From Williamsia sp. (lineage in GTDB: Bacteria > Bacteroidota > Bacteroidia > Chitinophagales > Chitinophagaceae): a stretch of 64,000 nt of DNA. The translations under genes and the position numbers were made by a program. Shown in pieces: positions 50,666-60,500 of this stretch. Numbering within the stretch: position 1 is the stretch's first letter; every line of letters begins with the position of its first letter. The stretch lies in assembly GCA_015069695.1 (NCBI GenBank), contig JADCRZ010000002.1, positions 248,001 to 312,000 of the forward strand. The letters are read 5' to 3'. The notes beneath the pieces were generated by a model that ran no database searches, was not told the DNA's origin, and saw only the letters and a list, made by a program, of their open reading frames with translations.

Positions 50666-52936
50666 ATGAGAATACCTTTTACACTTTTTCTATCCCTCAT
50701 CCTGCTAAGCAATTATCAAACCTTTGCGCAGCAAACCCGCATCGGTGTTCAGGCAAGTGCGTCAGACAGCCAACTGGTGTATGCTGCCAGACTGATCCGG
50801 CAGGCTGCTGCTAGCAAGCAACTGATGGCAACAGAGACCACCGCGCTGAAAGAAGCTGCTGGTGAGGAGCTGGTTGTAAAGCTTGTTGCCGATCCCGCTC
50901 TGGCAACGGGGATCGCAAAAGAGAAAGGTTTGAAAGCGGTAGACGACCTGGGGTGGCAGTGTTATTCCATCCGGGTGCAAACCAACGCGCAGCAGAAGAT
51001 CCTGTATGTGCTGGCGGGTGAGCCAACCGGGTGCATGTATGGTGGATTGGATGTGGCTGAAGCGATCCTGACCGGTGCCCTCGACAGGCTCAGGGATTCA
51101 GATAACAAGCCTTACCTGGAGCGCAGGGGTATTAAATTCAATATACCGCTTGATCTGCGCACACCCAGCTATACCGACCCAAGCGATGCGGCGCAGCAAA
51201 ATATTCCCAATGTGTGGGACCTTTCTTTCTGGGCTACCTACCTGGATGAAATGGCCCTGCACCGTTACAATGTACTAAGCCTGTGGAGCCTGCATCCTTT
51301 TCCTTCGATGGTGAAGGTCCCGGAGTTCCCTGATGTGGCCCTGGATGATGTATGGCGTACCCGCGAAAAGTTTGATGATAGTTACAGCCATACAGGTGTC
51401 GGCTTTGTGCGTCCCCCGTTGCTGCAAAACGTGGAAGTGGTAAAGAAGATCACGATAGATGAGAAAATTATTTTCTGGAAAAGAGTGATGCAAATGGCCG
51501 CCGAGCGGGGCATCGAAGTATATGTGTTTACCTGGAATATCTTTACGTATGGAGCAGAAGGCAAGCACAGCATTGCCAACCGGCAGACCAGTGATACAAC
51601 GATCGCGTATTTCCGGGCAGCTGTGCGGGAGCTGGTCCTTACCTATCCGCTGCTGGCAGGGATCGGCATTACGGCCGGTGAAAATATGGATGGAAAACTA
51701 AAGGGTGAATATGCCAACGAACGGTGGCTTTGGTACACGTACGGGGAAGGCATCCGTGATGCGCTGAAACGCGCACCCGGCCGCCAGTTCCGTCTGATTC
51801 ACCGGTTCCACCAGACTTCACTCAGCAGCGTCAAGGAAGCTTTCCGCGATTACCCGGGGCCGTTTGATCTAAGTCTGAAGTATGCCATTGCGCATATGTA
51901 CTCCATTACGGATCCTCCCTTTGTGCAGGATGCAATGCCCTTGCTTTCGCAAAAGACCAAGAGCTGGCTGACTGTCCGAAACGACGATATCTACAGCTTC
52001 CGCTGGGCCAATAACGGGTTTGCCCGCGCGTTTATCAAAGCCATTCCGGATACATCAAAAATCACCGGTTATTACATGGGCCCGGATGGCTACAACTGGG
52101 GCCGCGATTACCTGACCAAAGGCACTGAACACCCCCTGATCCTGCAAAAGCAATGGTATTCTTTTATGCTCTGGGGAAGGCTGAGCTACAACCCTGACCT
52201 GCCGGACAGCGTTTTTTTTGATGCGCTGCAAACCCGCTTCCCTGCCGTGCCCGTGAATGATCTGTACAAGCCCTGGTCAGCTGCTTCCATGATCTTTCCC
52301 TGGATCACGCGGTATGTTTGGGGAGATATTGACCTGAAATGGTTTCCGGAAGCCAATATCAGCCATCCCACCCACAAAGGGTTTTATACCGTGGCCGACT
52401 ATATAGAACGTGAGCCTATGCCGGGCAGCCGGATCCGCAATATCTATCTCTGGGCCCAATACCAGCACAGGGGCAAAGAAGACTCTCTGCTGTCGCCGCT
52501 GGCAGTCGCCGATACGCTGGCCAGTCTTGCAGCAACAGCACTGTCCGGACTGCACGCCTTGCCTGCCCGGAAACCGGGCTCATTCCTGGAACTGGATCAA
52601 ACCCTGGGTGATATTGAAGCCTTTGCCCATATCGGAAATTATTATGCCGCCAAGATGCAGGCCGCCTGCAGCCTGGCCTTGTTTGATCAGTACGGACGCA
52701 AAAAAGACCGCAGAAAAGCGGTTGCGCTGCTGGAAAAAGCACGGGAACACTGGAAGCTGTATGCCGGCGTATACAGCGCTCTTTATAAACCCGCCCTGTA
52801 CAACCGGGTGGGTTTTGTAGACATACCCGCGTTGATCCTAAAAGTAGAGGCCGACATCACGATCGCAAAAAGCTGGAAGCGGGGAACAATTCATTATCAG
52901 CAGAAGAGTACAACAGAGAAGCCTTTCAGGGATTGA
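50666..52936 (+). CDS. Alpha-glucuronidase-like glycoside hydrolase (GH67/GH115-like)
   Basis: 756 residues with a signal peptide (MRIPFTLFLSLILLSNYQTFAQ). The N-terminal ~110 residues (GVQASASDSQLVYAARLIRQAA; KILYVLAGEPTGCMYGGLDVAEAIL) look like the small alpha/beta domain preceding catalysis in GH67 and GH20-type hydrolases. The core barrel includes YLERRGIKFNIPLDLRTPSY, SFWATYLDEMALHRYNVLSLWSLHPFP, GIGITAGENMDGKLKGEYANERW and GYYMGPDGYNWGRDY. Together this most resembles alpha-glucuronidase-family enzymes, which remove 4-O-methylglucuronic or glucuronic acid from xylan, but family and substrate are uncertain. It is the last enzyme of Locus B. Confidence 0.65.
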   Translation: MRIPFTLFLSLILLSNYQTFAQQTRIGVQASASDSQLVYAARLIRQAAASKQLMATETTALKEAAGEELVVKLVADPALATGIAKEKGLKAVDDLGWQCYSIRVQTNAQQKILYVLAGEPTGCMYGGLDVAEAILTGALDRLRDSDNKPYLERRGIKFNIPLDLRTPSYTDPSDAAQQNIPNVWDLSFWATYLDEMALHRYNVLSLWSLHPFPSMVKVPEFPDVALDDVWRTREKFDDSYSHTGVGFVRPPLLQNVEVVKKITIDEKIIFWKRVMQMAAERGIEVYVFTWNIFTYGAEGKHSIANRQTSDTTIAYFRAAVRELVLTYPLLAGIGITAGENMDGKLKGEYANERWLWYTYGEGIRDALKRAPGRQFRLIHRFHQTSLSSVKEAFRDYPGPFDLSLKYAIAHMYSITDPPFVQDAMPLLSQKTKSWLTVRNDDIYSFRWANNGFARAFIKAIPDTSKITGYYMGPDGYNWGRDYLTKGTEHPLILQKQWYSFMLWGRLSYNPDLPDSVFFDALQTRFPAVPVNDLYKPWSAASMIFPWITRYVWGDIDLKWFPEANISHPTHKGFYTVADYIEREPMPGSRIRNIYLWAQYQHRGKEDSLLSPLAVADTLASLAATALSGLHALPARKPGSFLELDQTLGDIEAFAHIGNYYAAKMQAACSLALFDQYGRKKDRRKAVALLEKAREHWKLYAGVYSALYKPALYNRVGFVDIPALILKVEADITIAKSWKRGTIHYQQKSTTEKPFRD

Positions 52937-53084
52937 TGAACAGAATGAGTTGATGAGTAAGGGATTTTATCCTGCAGCACTGAATTTATTGCTCAGGTTG
53001 TTTCTCTTTCTATCTCAGAGGACGTCTACTAAATACCCGGTATGAAAGCGTTTGTGAAATCATTGTACCGCTAAAAACTTATTT

Positions 53085-53828
53085 ATGAAATTGATTTTTC
53101 TGTTGATCGCATCGCTTGCGATAAGTTCTGTTTTTGGGCAGGGTAAAGAAACCAAATCTTTTTTGGATGAGAATAAGCAGCCGGTGAGAGAAAAGGATGC
53201 CAGCTACCTCGTGATCTGGCAGAAAAATAAAAAAGCAGGTAAATATTGCAAAACCCTGTACAATATACAAGGCCCCCGCATCAGCAAAGAAAATTTTGCA
53301 GATCCAGAAGGCAGAATTCGGGAGGGCAAATGCCTGTATTATAAGTCTACAGGAGCGCTTGATTCATCAGGCAACTACAAAGCCGGCGTGCAAGAGGGTT
53401 TGTGGTACTTCTATGCAGAGAATGGAGATGTGGCGCGTGCAAAGAAGTATAACAATGGCGCGCTGATCAATGATACCCTGTTCACTGAAGGCTGGAATGA
53501 ATCCGTGCAGCCAGCTTCTTCCGGGCACAGCACGACCGAAGCAAGGCTGGCAGAGGGAGACCAAGGCTGGACCAGGTTCCTGCTGCGTAACCTCCGCTAT
53601 CCTTTAGAGGCACAGCAGCTACGTATCACCGGGAGAATTATGCTTCAGTTCATTGTAGATGAGAATGGCAATGTCCTGGAACCTGATATCAGAAAATCAA
53701 CAGCCTATTCGCTGGATGAAGAAGCACTCCGGCTGATCAGGATCTCACCGCCCTGGTCTCCTGCCAGCAAAGATGGAATTGGCGTAAGTTCTTACAAGCT
53801 TCAACCCATTATATTCAGATTGGAATGA
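53085..53828 (+). CDS. TonB C-terminal-like / MORN-like envelope protein
   Basis: 247 residues with a signal peptide (MKLIFLLIASLAISSVFG). The middle carries short YwqK/MORN-like repeats (CLYYKSTGALDSSGNYKAG, GLWYFYAENGDVARAKKYNNG), and the C-terminal ~90 residues (LRNLRYPLEAQQLRITGRIMLQFIVDENGNVLEPDI) form a TonB C-terminal domain. TonB-family proteins deliver energy to outer-membrane receptors, but this one lacks the usual N-terminal membrane anchor and instead has a Sec signal, so it is probably a periplasmic protein with a borrowed TonB-like domain. It lies between Locus B and Locus C, convergent with the DUF2071 gene. Confidence 0.75.
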   Translation: MKLIFLLIASLAISSVFGQGKETKSFLDENKQPVREKDASYLVIWQKNKKAGKYCKTLYNIQGPRISKENFADPEGRIREGKCLYYKSTGALDSSGNYKAGVQEGLWYFYAENGDVARAKKYNNGALINDTLFTEGWNESVQPASSGHSTTEARLAEGDQGWTRFLLRNLRYPLEAQQLRITGRIMLQFIVDENGNVLEPDIRKSTAYSLDEEALRLIRISPPWSPASKDGIGVSSYKLQPIIFRLE

Positions 53829-53860
53829 GGCAGGTTGCGCCATCCTGACAGATGTGAATT

Positions 53861-53900
53861 GGCATTTTATGTTCCGGCAGGCACATACAATGCTGTACTG
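53861..53900. repeat. Degenerate relative of the 27508-27567 hairpin
   Basis: Aligned without gaps, 32 of 40 bases match 27521-27560, including the loop region GTTCCGG. A hairpin of 14 out of 16 pairs (counting wobbles) is still possible. Like the other copy, it sits between two convergent genes (stop codons 53828 and 53906). Confidence 0.65.
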
Positions 53901-53905
53901 CTCAA

Positions 53906-54646
53906 TTACTTTGGTAATGGATCAGGCGCATGCAGCAGTCTGCTGCCTGCTTTTACGGCAATCTGCGATCCTTCGGCCAGCAGTACCGACCTGGGTTGCT
54001 GTTGTGATAAAAATGCAAAGCGCTCGCCGTATACAAGGCCGAAGTTTACATCGATCGTGTAATGGATGACCGGATATGTCAGCCATTGCGGATGGGTGAC
54101 TTCATATTGCGAAGTCAGGGAGGGACTGAGTTGTGTATAGCCCCAGTAGTGCTCGGTAATAAATTCATGCTCGCTTTCTTTTTCGATCAGGACCGGCTCC
54201 GGGCTCGCAGTGAGGTGAAGCTTGTGCCATCCCTTTTTCTTCCACCGGTATTCGATCTCCATCGGGTCTTTGTCCAGGAGCCAGGTGTGGGCTGTGGGCA
54301 TGGTCTCATAATTCTCTTTGTAGATCTTGTTCGCTACAAAGGCAAGGGCCGGGCGGGGAACGATTTCTTTGATAAAGACCACGCCTCTCCTCCATTCTTG
54401 GCCTTCTTTCCTGCGCACGTAAAAACGCAGGTTTATCTCTTCAAAGTTTGTATGAAAAGGCACCGGAATGCCCTTGATCCGGGTGTTCAGGAACATAAAT
54501 CCTACCAGGCTTACATAGCAGGTGCCCTGCCAGCTGTCGAGTTCTGTACCTGCCGGCAAAAAAGGGGCGAGCAGGGCCTGATCAACGGCATAGTTGGCCA
54601 TGGCAAGCTTTCTCCATTCAGCAGTGAGAAAGGTAGATGATTTCAT
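53906..54646 (-). CDS. DUF2071 (YqjF-like) protein
   Basis: 246 residues. Family features include WRKLAMANYAVDQALLAPFLPAGTELDSWQGTCYVSLVGF and the beta-rich middle and end (YYWGYTQLSPSLTSQYEVTHPQW; INFGLVYGERFAFLSQQQPRSVLLAEGS), matching DUF2071, a helix-grip-like fold of unknown function common in bacteria. No catalytic residues can be pointed to. ATG at 54646 was chosen because the conserved domain begins there; the longer frame to 54829 overlaps the upstream gene. It starts 10 bases after the NagB-PIG-L stop, so it is the last gene of the FadR operon; a link to amino sugar metabolism is only positional. Confidence 0.8.
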   Translation of the reverse strand: MKSSTFLTAEWRKLAMANYAVDQALLAPFLPAGTELDSWQGTCYVSLVGFMFLNTRIKGIPVPFHTNFEEINLRFYVRRKEGQEWRRGVVFIKEIVPRPALAFVANKIYKENYETMPTAHTWLLDKDPMEIEYRWKKKGWHKLHLTASPEPVLIEKESEHEFITEHYWGYTQLSPSLTSQYEVTHPQWLTYPVIHYTIDVNFGLVYGERFAFLSQQQPRSVLLAEGSQIAVKAGSRLLHAPDPLPK

Positions 54647-54656
54647 AATTGATTTA

Positions 54657-56585
54657 TCAGTAATGCCAGCGCACAAATGCTTCGATGGCGGCGTAATGGG
54701 TGAGGCCCAACTGCGCATACAGGTTGGCGGTAGCCGCATTGCGTTCCTCGGCGCGCTGCCAGAACTCACGGGCATCGCTGCCCTGGAACGGTACCATGTC
54801 TTTCTGGCTTTGGTGGATAAAAATACCATGGCGCTTGCGCTGCACCTGCTCCGGGCTCATGGGAACTGCCATTTCTATTTCCTCCATCTTCCATTCCTGC
54901 CAGGCCCCTTTGTACAGCCAGAGCCAGCATTCTTCTATCCAGCCACCCTGTTGTTTGAGGCGGTGGAGCGATTCAAAAACAATGTCCAGGCATACTTTAT
55001 GGGTTCCGTGCGGATCGGCCAGGTCGCCGGCGCAGAAGATCTGGTGGGGTTGTATTGTATTGAGCAGCTCTATGGTAAGGCGGATGTCTTCTTCCCCCAT
55101 CGGCCTTTTTTCGATGGTGCCGGTTTCATAAAACGGCAGGTTGAGAAAATGCGCTTGTTCCTCACCGAGACCTACATAGCGGCAGGTGGCTTTGGCTTCG
55201 CAGCGGCGGATCAATCCTTTGATGGCCCTGATCTCGGGCGTATCCAGCTCATCCTTTTTTACAGAAAGATAGTTCCGGATATCGGCTGCAATGCGGTGGG
55301 CATTGTCGTTGGTGCCGCCGGCAATCGCTTCAAATCCCAGCGCAAAATCCAGGAAGCGGGTTACAAACTCGTCTGTTACCGCAATATTGCCCGATGTCTG
55401 GTAGGCTACATGCACTTCATGGCCCTGGTCGTGGAGCCGCTGAAAGGTGCCGCCCATCGAGATGATGTCGTCATCGGGGTGGGGAGAGAAAATAAGCACG
55501 CGTTTGGGATAAGGCTGCGACCGCTCCGGATGGGTAGGCAACACCACGTTGGGTTTGCCGCCGGGCCATCCTGTGATCGTGTCTCGGAGCATATAGTAAA
55601 CCTGCAGGTTGATGTCGTAAGGATTGCCTTTTTCTACCAGCAGGTCACCCAGGCCGTATTCGTTGTAATCGGCGTTGGTAAGAGACAGGATAGGCTTGTT
55701 GATGGCCAGGGCCATGTTGACCACCGCTTTTTTGATCATCTGGGGCGTCCATTCAATTTCACCGGTCAGCCAGGGACTTTTAAACCGGGTCAGTTCAGAT
55801 GCGGCTTGTTCATCTACCACAAATTCGCAGTGGTTGTGCTGCTGCAGCAAGCTTGCCGGCACCTGCTCTGTCAGGAACCCTTCTACCGCTTTCTGGATCA
55901 CGGGTGCCTTGGCGGCGCCCCATGCCATCAGGATCACGTGTTTGGCTTTGAGGATGGTTTGAATGCCCATGGTAAGCGCCAGGCGGGGCACCTGGGAGAT
56001 ATTGGCAAAATCATGTGCGTTGGCCAGGCGGGTTGAGTTCTCCAGGCTGATCAGGCGCGTGCGGGAATAGATGCTGCTGCCGGGCTCATTAAAACCGATG
56101 TGTCCGTTGTTGCCGATGCCCAGCACCTGCAGGTCCACGCCGCCGGCTTCTTCGATCTTTTTTTCATAATCGGCACAGTGTTGCTTGATCTTTTCCTTGG
56201 GCAGACTGCCATCCGGAATATGGATATTTTTGGGATCGATGTCGACATGCTGGAACAGGAGCGTGTGCATATAGCGGTGATAGCTTTGTGCAGCATCCAG
56301 CTGGATGGGATAGTATTCATCCAGGTTAAAGCTGATCACGTTGCGAAAGCTCAGTCCCTCCTGCCGGTGCATACGAACCAGTTCGGCATAGAGTGATTTG
56401 GGGGTGGAGCCGGTAGCCAGGCCCAGCACACAAGCCTCACCTTTTGCCTGTTTCTGGCGGATCGTATCGGCTATCTTCCCGGCTACAAAACGGGCGCCTT
56501 CCTTTGGGTCGGTAAATATAGAGCAGGGAATTTTTTCCAGCGAGTCAACCATCGTAACAGTGCGTTTCTGCATGGTAGTAGCCAT
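54657..56585 (-). CDS. nagB: Glucosamine-6-phosphate deaminase fused to PIG-L-like deacetylase
   Basis: 642 residues. Residues 1 to ~265 are NagB: GLATGSTPKSLYAELV, the NLDEYYPI strand, and HIGFNEPGS with the catalytic His and Glu, which convert glucosamine-6-phosphate to fructose-6-phosphate and ammonia. After a ~100-residue linker, a PIG-L/LmbE deacetylase domain begins with IFSPHPDDDIISMGGTF (H369 and following aspartates bind zinc), with GDLADPHGTHK near the end. PIG-L enzymes deacetylate N-acetylglucosaminyl compounds, so the fusion could remove acetyl and then deaminate. The fusion is known in Bacteroidota. It follows FadR by 30 bases. Confidence 0.92.
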   Translation of the reverse strand: MATTMQKRTVTMVDSLEKIPCSIFTDPKEGARFVAGKIADTIRQKQAKGEACVLGLATGSTPKSLYAELVRMHRQEGLSFRNVISFNLDEYYPIQLDAAQSYHRYMHTLLFQHVDIDPKNIHIPDGSLPKEKIKQHCADYEKKIEEAGGVDLQVLGIGNNGHIGFNEPGSSIYSRTRLISLENSTRLANAHDFANISQVPRLALTMGIQTILKAKHVILMAWGAAKAPVIQKAVEGFLTEQVPASLLQQHNHCEFVVDEQAASELTRFKSPWLTGEIEWTPQMIKKAVVNMALAINKPILSLTNADYNEYGLGDLLVEKGNPYDINLQVYYMLRDTITGWPGGKPNVVLPTHPERSQPYPKRVLIFSPHPDDDIISMGGTFQRLHDQGHEVHVAYQTSGNIAVTDEFVTRFLDFALGFEAIAGGTNDNAHRIAADIRNYLSVKKDELDTPEIRAIKGLIRRCEAKATCRYVGLGEEQAHFLNLPFYETGTIEKRPMGEEDIRLTIELLNTIQPHQIFCAGDLADPHGTHKVCLDIVFESLHRLKQQGGWIEECWLWLYKGAWQEWKMEEIEMAVPMSPEQVQRKRHGIFIHQSQKDMVPFQGSDAREFWQRAEERNAATANLYAQLGLTHYAAIEAFVRWHY

Positions 56586-56612
56586 ATGGGTGGGTTTTGT
56601 AAAGACAAATGT

Positions 56613-56628
56613 AAATCATGGTTCAGAC
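56613..56628. repeat. Single arm of the GTTCAGAC palindromic family
   Basis: AAATCATGGTTCAGAC matches the outer right tip of copy 1 (41053-41069) apart from one base. The FadR stop codon lies inside it, so the repeat forms the regulator gene's 3' end. Confidence 0.6.
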
Positions 56629-57335
56629 GAGGCAAACAGCCGGGCAAAATGATTTTCAAGGTGGTTGCGCATGGCATTGCGGAACAGTTCGGGTGAGCCG
56701 TTTTCGAGAATGTCGACCAGGCCTTTGTGGGAAACAAATTTTTTCAGGCTGGGTGGTTTTTTCAGCAATCCGCTGTTGTGTACATAATCAAAGACAGGCA
56801 GCAGCATGCGCTGGAATTTTTTCATGGTTTCGTTGCCGGTGATCTCGTACAGCTTGCCATGAAAAGCAATTTCATGCTCGATATGGAAGAGGTGATGCTG
56901 GGTTGCCTGCGGCTCTTTGCTTACGATCCTTTTCAGCTCTTCGATGTCTTCCCGGGTGATGTGGTAAAAAATCAAATCGGCCATACCGATCTCCAGCACC
57001 AGCCTGAATTCAAATATCTCCTTTAAGGTGTCCTGGTCAAGGATGTGCGGATTCATGCTTTTGCTCATGACGCCAAACAAATCCGGGCTGGTGATCACCG
57101 CTCCTTTTTTCTTCTTAGACTCGATCATGCCCATCATGCGCAGCCGGAGCATGGCTTCCCTGATAACCGTGCGGCTGACCCCCAGTAATTCAGCGAGCTC
57201 GGTTTCTTTGGGGATGGCATCGCCCACTTTCAGCTTTCTTTCCTGCAGCAACCTGACCAGATTGGCTTCTACTTTATCAACCAGGGAACTGGTGTCTGCC
57301 GCTTCCATGTCGTCTCTTAGCGTGGTAAAATCCAT
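56616..57335 (-). CDS. FadR/GntR-family transcriptional regulator
   Basis: 239 residues. An N-terminal winged helix-turn-helix (AIPKETELAELLGVSRTVIREAMLRLRMMGMIESKKKKGAVI, about 40-80) is followed by a helical FCD ligand-binding domain (DQDTLKEIFEFRLVLEIGMADLI; HIEHEIAFHGKLYEITGN with the Asp/His residues that bind a metal and the effector). FadR-type regulators with FCD domains respond to small sugar acids or fatty-acid-like ligands; near NagB, an aldolase and SusC/D, sialic acid or an amino sugar is the natural guess. It is the first gene of the minus-strand operon. Two GT-N3-AC palindromes lie just upstream, consistent with self-regulation and control of the divergent locus. Confidence 0.92.
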   Translation of the reverse strand: MDFTTLRDDMEAADTSSLVDKVEANLVRLLQERKLKVGDAIPKETELAELLGVSRTVIREAMLRLRMMGMIESKKKKGAVITSPDLFGVMSKSMNPHILDQDTLKEIFEFRLVLEIGMADLIFYHITREDIEELKRIVSKEPQATQHHLFHIEHEIAFHGKLYEITGNETMKKFQRMLLPVFDYVHNSGLLKKPPSLKKFVSHKGLVDILENGSPELFRNAMRNHLENHFARLFASSEP

Positions 57336-57337
57336 AA

Positions 57338-57350
57338 TAAGTATTACTTA
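57338..57350. promoter_or_regulatory. GntR-type operator candidate 1
   Basis: TAAGTA-T-TACTTA is a perfect palindrome with the GT-N3-AC core expected of GntR/FadR binding sites, two bases upstream of the regulator's start codon. Binding here would block its own transcription or initiation. Confidence 0.55.
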
Positions 57351-57397
57351 AAACAAAAATAAGAAAAAGGGATGAATTAAAATGAAATATATTTAAT

Positions 57398-57410
57398 ATT
57401 GATAATCAAT
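57398..57410. promoter_or_regulatory. Palindrome next to operator candidate 2
   Basis: ATTGAT-A-ATCAAT is a perfect 6-base inverted repeat lying directly before the second GT-N3-AC site. It lacks that core and may be a binding site for another protein or chance in AT-rich DNA. Confidence 0.3.
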
Positions 57411-57411
57411 G

Positions 57412-57426
57412 TATTGTAAAACAATA
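57412..57426. promoter_or_regulatory. GntR-type operator candidate 2
   Basis: TATTGT-AAA-ACAATA is a perfect 6-base inverted repeat with the same GT-N3-AC core as candidate 1, about 79 bases upstream of the SusC start. It is placed to control the divergent SusC/D promoter. A weak TAnnTTTG-like box lies at 57458-57465. Confidence 0.55.
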
Positions 57427-57504
57427 AAAATATTTTTTTCTAGTTAGACGAAAGTTTTATCTTTATTAAGTCATACATAATAATTTACTTCAATCCAGTT
57501 TATA

Positions 57505-60500
57505 ATGAAAGTGCTCTTTATTTTTGGGCTCCTCCTGGTTTTCACTTCCCGGCTCTCGGCGCAAGCAAGGCTGGTCAGCGGACAGGTCACCTCGGCAGAA
57601 GATGGCAAGCCATTGCCCGCCGTAAGCGTGCAGGTAAAGGGCAGGTCTGCCGGTACGCAAACAAAAGAGGACGGCAGCTTTTCCCTGTCTGCCGTGAACG
57701 GCGATATCCTGGTCTTTACCATGACCGGCTTTGCCTCCCGGCAAGTAACCATCCGCGGTCTCCTCCCGGTTAACGTATCCATGAAAGGAGAAGCCGGTAA
57801 GCTGGGCGAAGTAGTCGTGGTCGGGTACGGCTCCCAGTCGCGCAGAAACATCACCAGCTCCATCGCCAAGCTTGACACCAGCGTTTTGCAGAACGCGCCC
57901 CGTGCCAACGTAGGCAGTGCCCTGCAGGGTACGGTGTCCGGTCTGCAGGTCGTAACACCCAGCGGCGCTCCCGGTACCTCGCCCATTGTCCTGCTGCGGG
58001 GCGGCGCTTCTATCAACAACCCCGGCGCTCCCCTGGTAGTGGTTGACGGCGTGATCCGTGATTATAACGACATTGCTGCCGAAGACATTGCTTCTATGGA
58101 GCTGCTGAAAGATGCTGCTTCCACTGCCATTTACGGAGCCCGCGCCAACAACGGGGTTATTTTAATTACCACCCGCCAGGGCCGGGCCGGCACCGCCCAG
58201 ATCTCTTACAAGTTTACCGGTGGCGCCAACATAAACCGGAAGGGCTACCGGTACATGAGTGCAAAAGACTATATTTACTTCAACCGGCTGGGCAACCTGA
58301 ACTCCGGCCGCACCCTGGCCAATGTAAATGCCTCGCGCGGCTACGGCCTCCTCACCGACGCTGCCAACTTAGCTTCTTTCGACATCCGCAGCTACGACGC
58401 TGCGACAGCCCCGCTGCTGCAAAAAGGATGGGACACCGTAGGCGATCCTTATGGCGGTACCATCATCTTTAAAGACCATGGGGGTGAAATAGAAAAAATC
58501 CTGTTCCGCAATACCCACACGCAGGATCATTACCTCAATGTAAGTGCCGGAAACGACAAGGGACGGTATTTTGCCAGCTTTGATTATTACAAGGAAGATG
58601 GCGTGATCGTGGGCTCTTCTTACAAACGCTTCTCGGGTGATGTAAACGGCTCGTACAGGGTAAAGCCCAACGTGGAAGTAGGTACGGGTGTTAACCTGTC
58701 CACAGCCAGCCAGTATGGCACCATCGGCGGTGATGTAAACACCTTATACCGGAACCTGTCTATCTGGCCCACTTTCAATCCCTGGCTGGACTCTGCCAAA
58801 ACCTTGCCCAACCCGGGAAATGGCATTACAGACGGCAATCCGCTGTACTGGCTCAACCGGGTACAACGCAACAACCAGCTGAGCAAGGTGACCGTTGTAT
58901 CTTCCCTGAAATGGGACATCCTGCCCGGCCTGTACATAAAGGCAACGGCAAACGCTTACCTGTATGAGAACGTAAGCCAGTCTTTCAACCAGGCCACGCA
59001 AAACTATACAAACCTTTTTGCCAATCCGCCCTCCTACAGCAGCACCAGCCGCGATGCCGTTAATTATTTCCGGAGAGACTTCCAGCAAACCTACAATGCC
59101 ATCGCCAACTATACCCACCAGTTTGGCGGGGCGCACAACATCAATGCAATGCTGGGGGCAGAATATTTTGACTATAGAAGGATGGACATGCAGGTATACG
59201 GCACCAATGCGCCCACCAATGATATTTCCACGCCCAATGCTTCTACCACTTTTGCTGCCGGCAACAACTACGGCACCAGATCGCAGTACCGGATCGTTTC
59301 CCATTTCGGACGGATCAATTACGATTTCAACCAAAAATATCTGCTCACAGGTGTATACCGCCAGGACGGCATTTCCCGGCTGGCTGCCGGAAACCGCTGG
59401 GGCTTTTTCCCGGGCGGCTCGGCAGGCTGGAACATGCACCGGGAAGCTTTTTACCAGGATTGGGGACTGGACAAAGTGTTGTCTTCCCTCAAGCCCCGCA
59501 TCAGCTATGGCGTAAACGGAAACGTGGCTGGCCTGGGTGATTATGAAGTGCAGGGCGTGTACGGACTGCAAACCAACTACAGCGGCAATGCCGGATTTTT
59601 AAATACCTCCCTGGTGAACAGCAACCTGCGCTGGGAAAAAAGCAAGACAACCGATGTGGGATTTGATGCCGGCCTGCTCAACAACAGGATCACGCTGATC
59701 TTTGATTATTACGATAGAAAAACCAGCGACCTGCTGACCAACCTGACCCTGCCCAGCTATATCGGATTCAATACCGTCAGAACAAACCTGGGAACGTTTC
59801 AAAACAAGGGATGGGAATTGACGCTGCAGGCAAGTGTGCTGAACAGGGCCGATGGCTTGCGCTGGGACATTGGTGCGAACGCATCTTATGTAAAGAACAA
59901 GATCCTGCAACTGCCTTACAATGGCAACGAGCGCAACCGGCAGGGTGGTCTCCAGATCTATGATCCGGCCGCAGGCAAGGTTGTATGGGTTGGCGGCTTG
60001 CAGGAAGGGCAGTCACTGGGAAGCATATACGCTTTCAGGCAAGTCTCTATTTTCAAAGACGCAGCAGAAATTGCCAAGCTGGCGGGTAGCAGGGTAGATG
60101 TGATTGGCGGTATCAGTGGTCCCAACAGCAACTACGGCACCGGAAAGATCACGCCGGGTGATGTGAACTGGATGGATGTGGACAAGAACGACACCATTGA
60201 TTCGCGCGACATGGTGTACATGGGAAATATTTATCCCAAGTGGACAGGCGGTTTCAATACCTCCTTGTCGTACAAAGGGCTATCGCTTTATAGTCGCTTT
60301 GAATTTGCCCTGGGTCATACCATCTACAACGACCAGGTGGCCCGCGTGCTGGGCAATTACCAGGGTACCTTTAACTACATCGAGCTGCAGAAGGAAGCCT
60401 GGTCGCCTTCCAATACCCAAACCGATATTCCGAAAGTGTATTATGCCGACCAGGTGGCGGCGCCGGCAGGCAAAAAGAACTATACCCGCAACAACAATGC

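Noticed and set aside
54594-56036. Long plus-strand open frame (480 codons) opposite the NagB-PIG-L gene
   Set aside because: It is antisense to a gene with intact catalytic motifs in both domains and has no recognisable family features; it mirrors the codon pattern of the real gene.
58744-59571. 275-codon minus-strand open frame opposite SusC (4)
   Set aside because: Antisense to a barrel with clear receptor signatures; no independent features.
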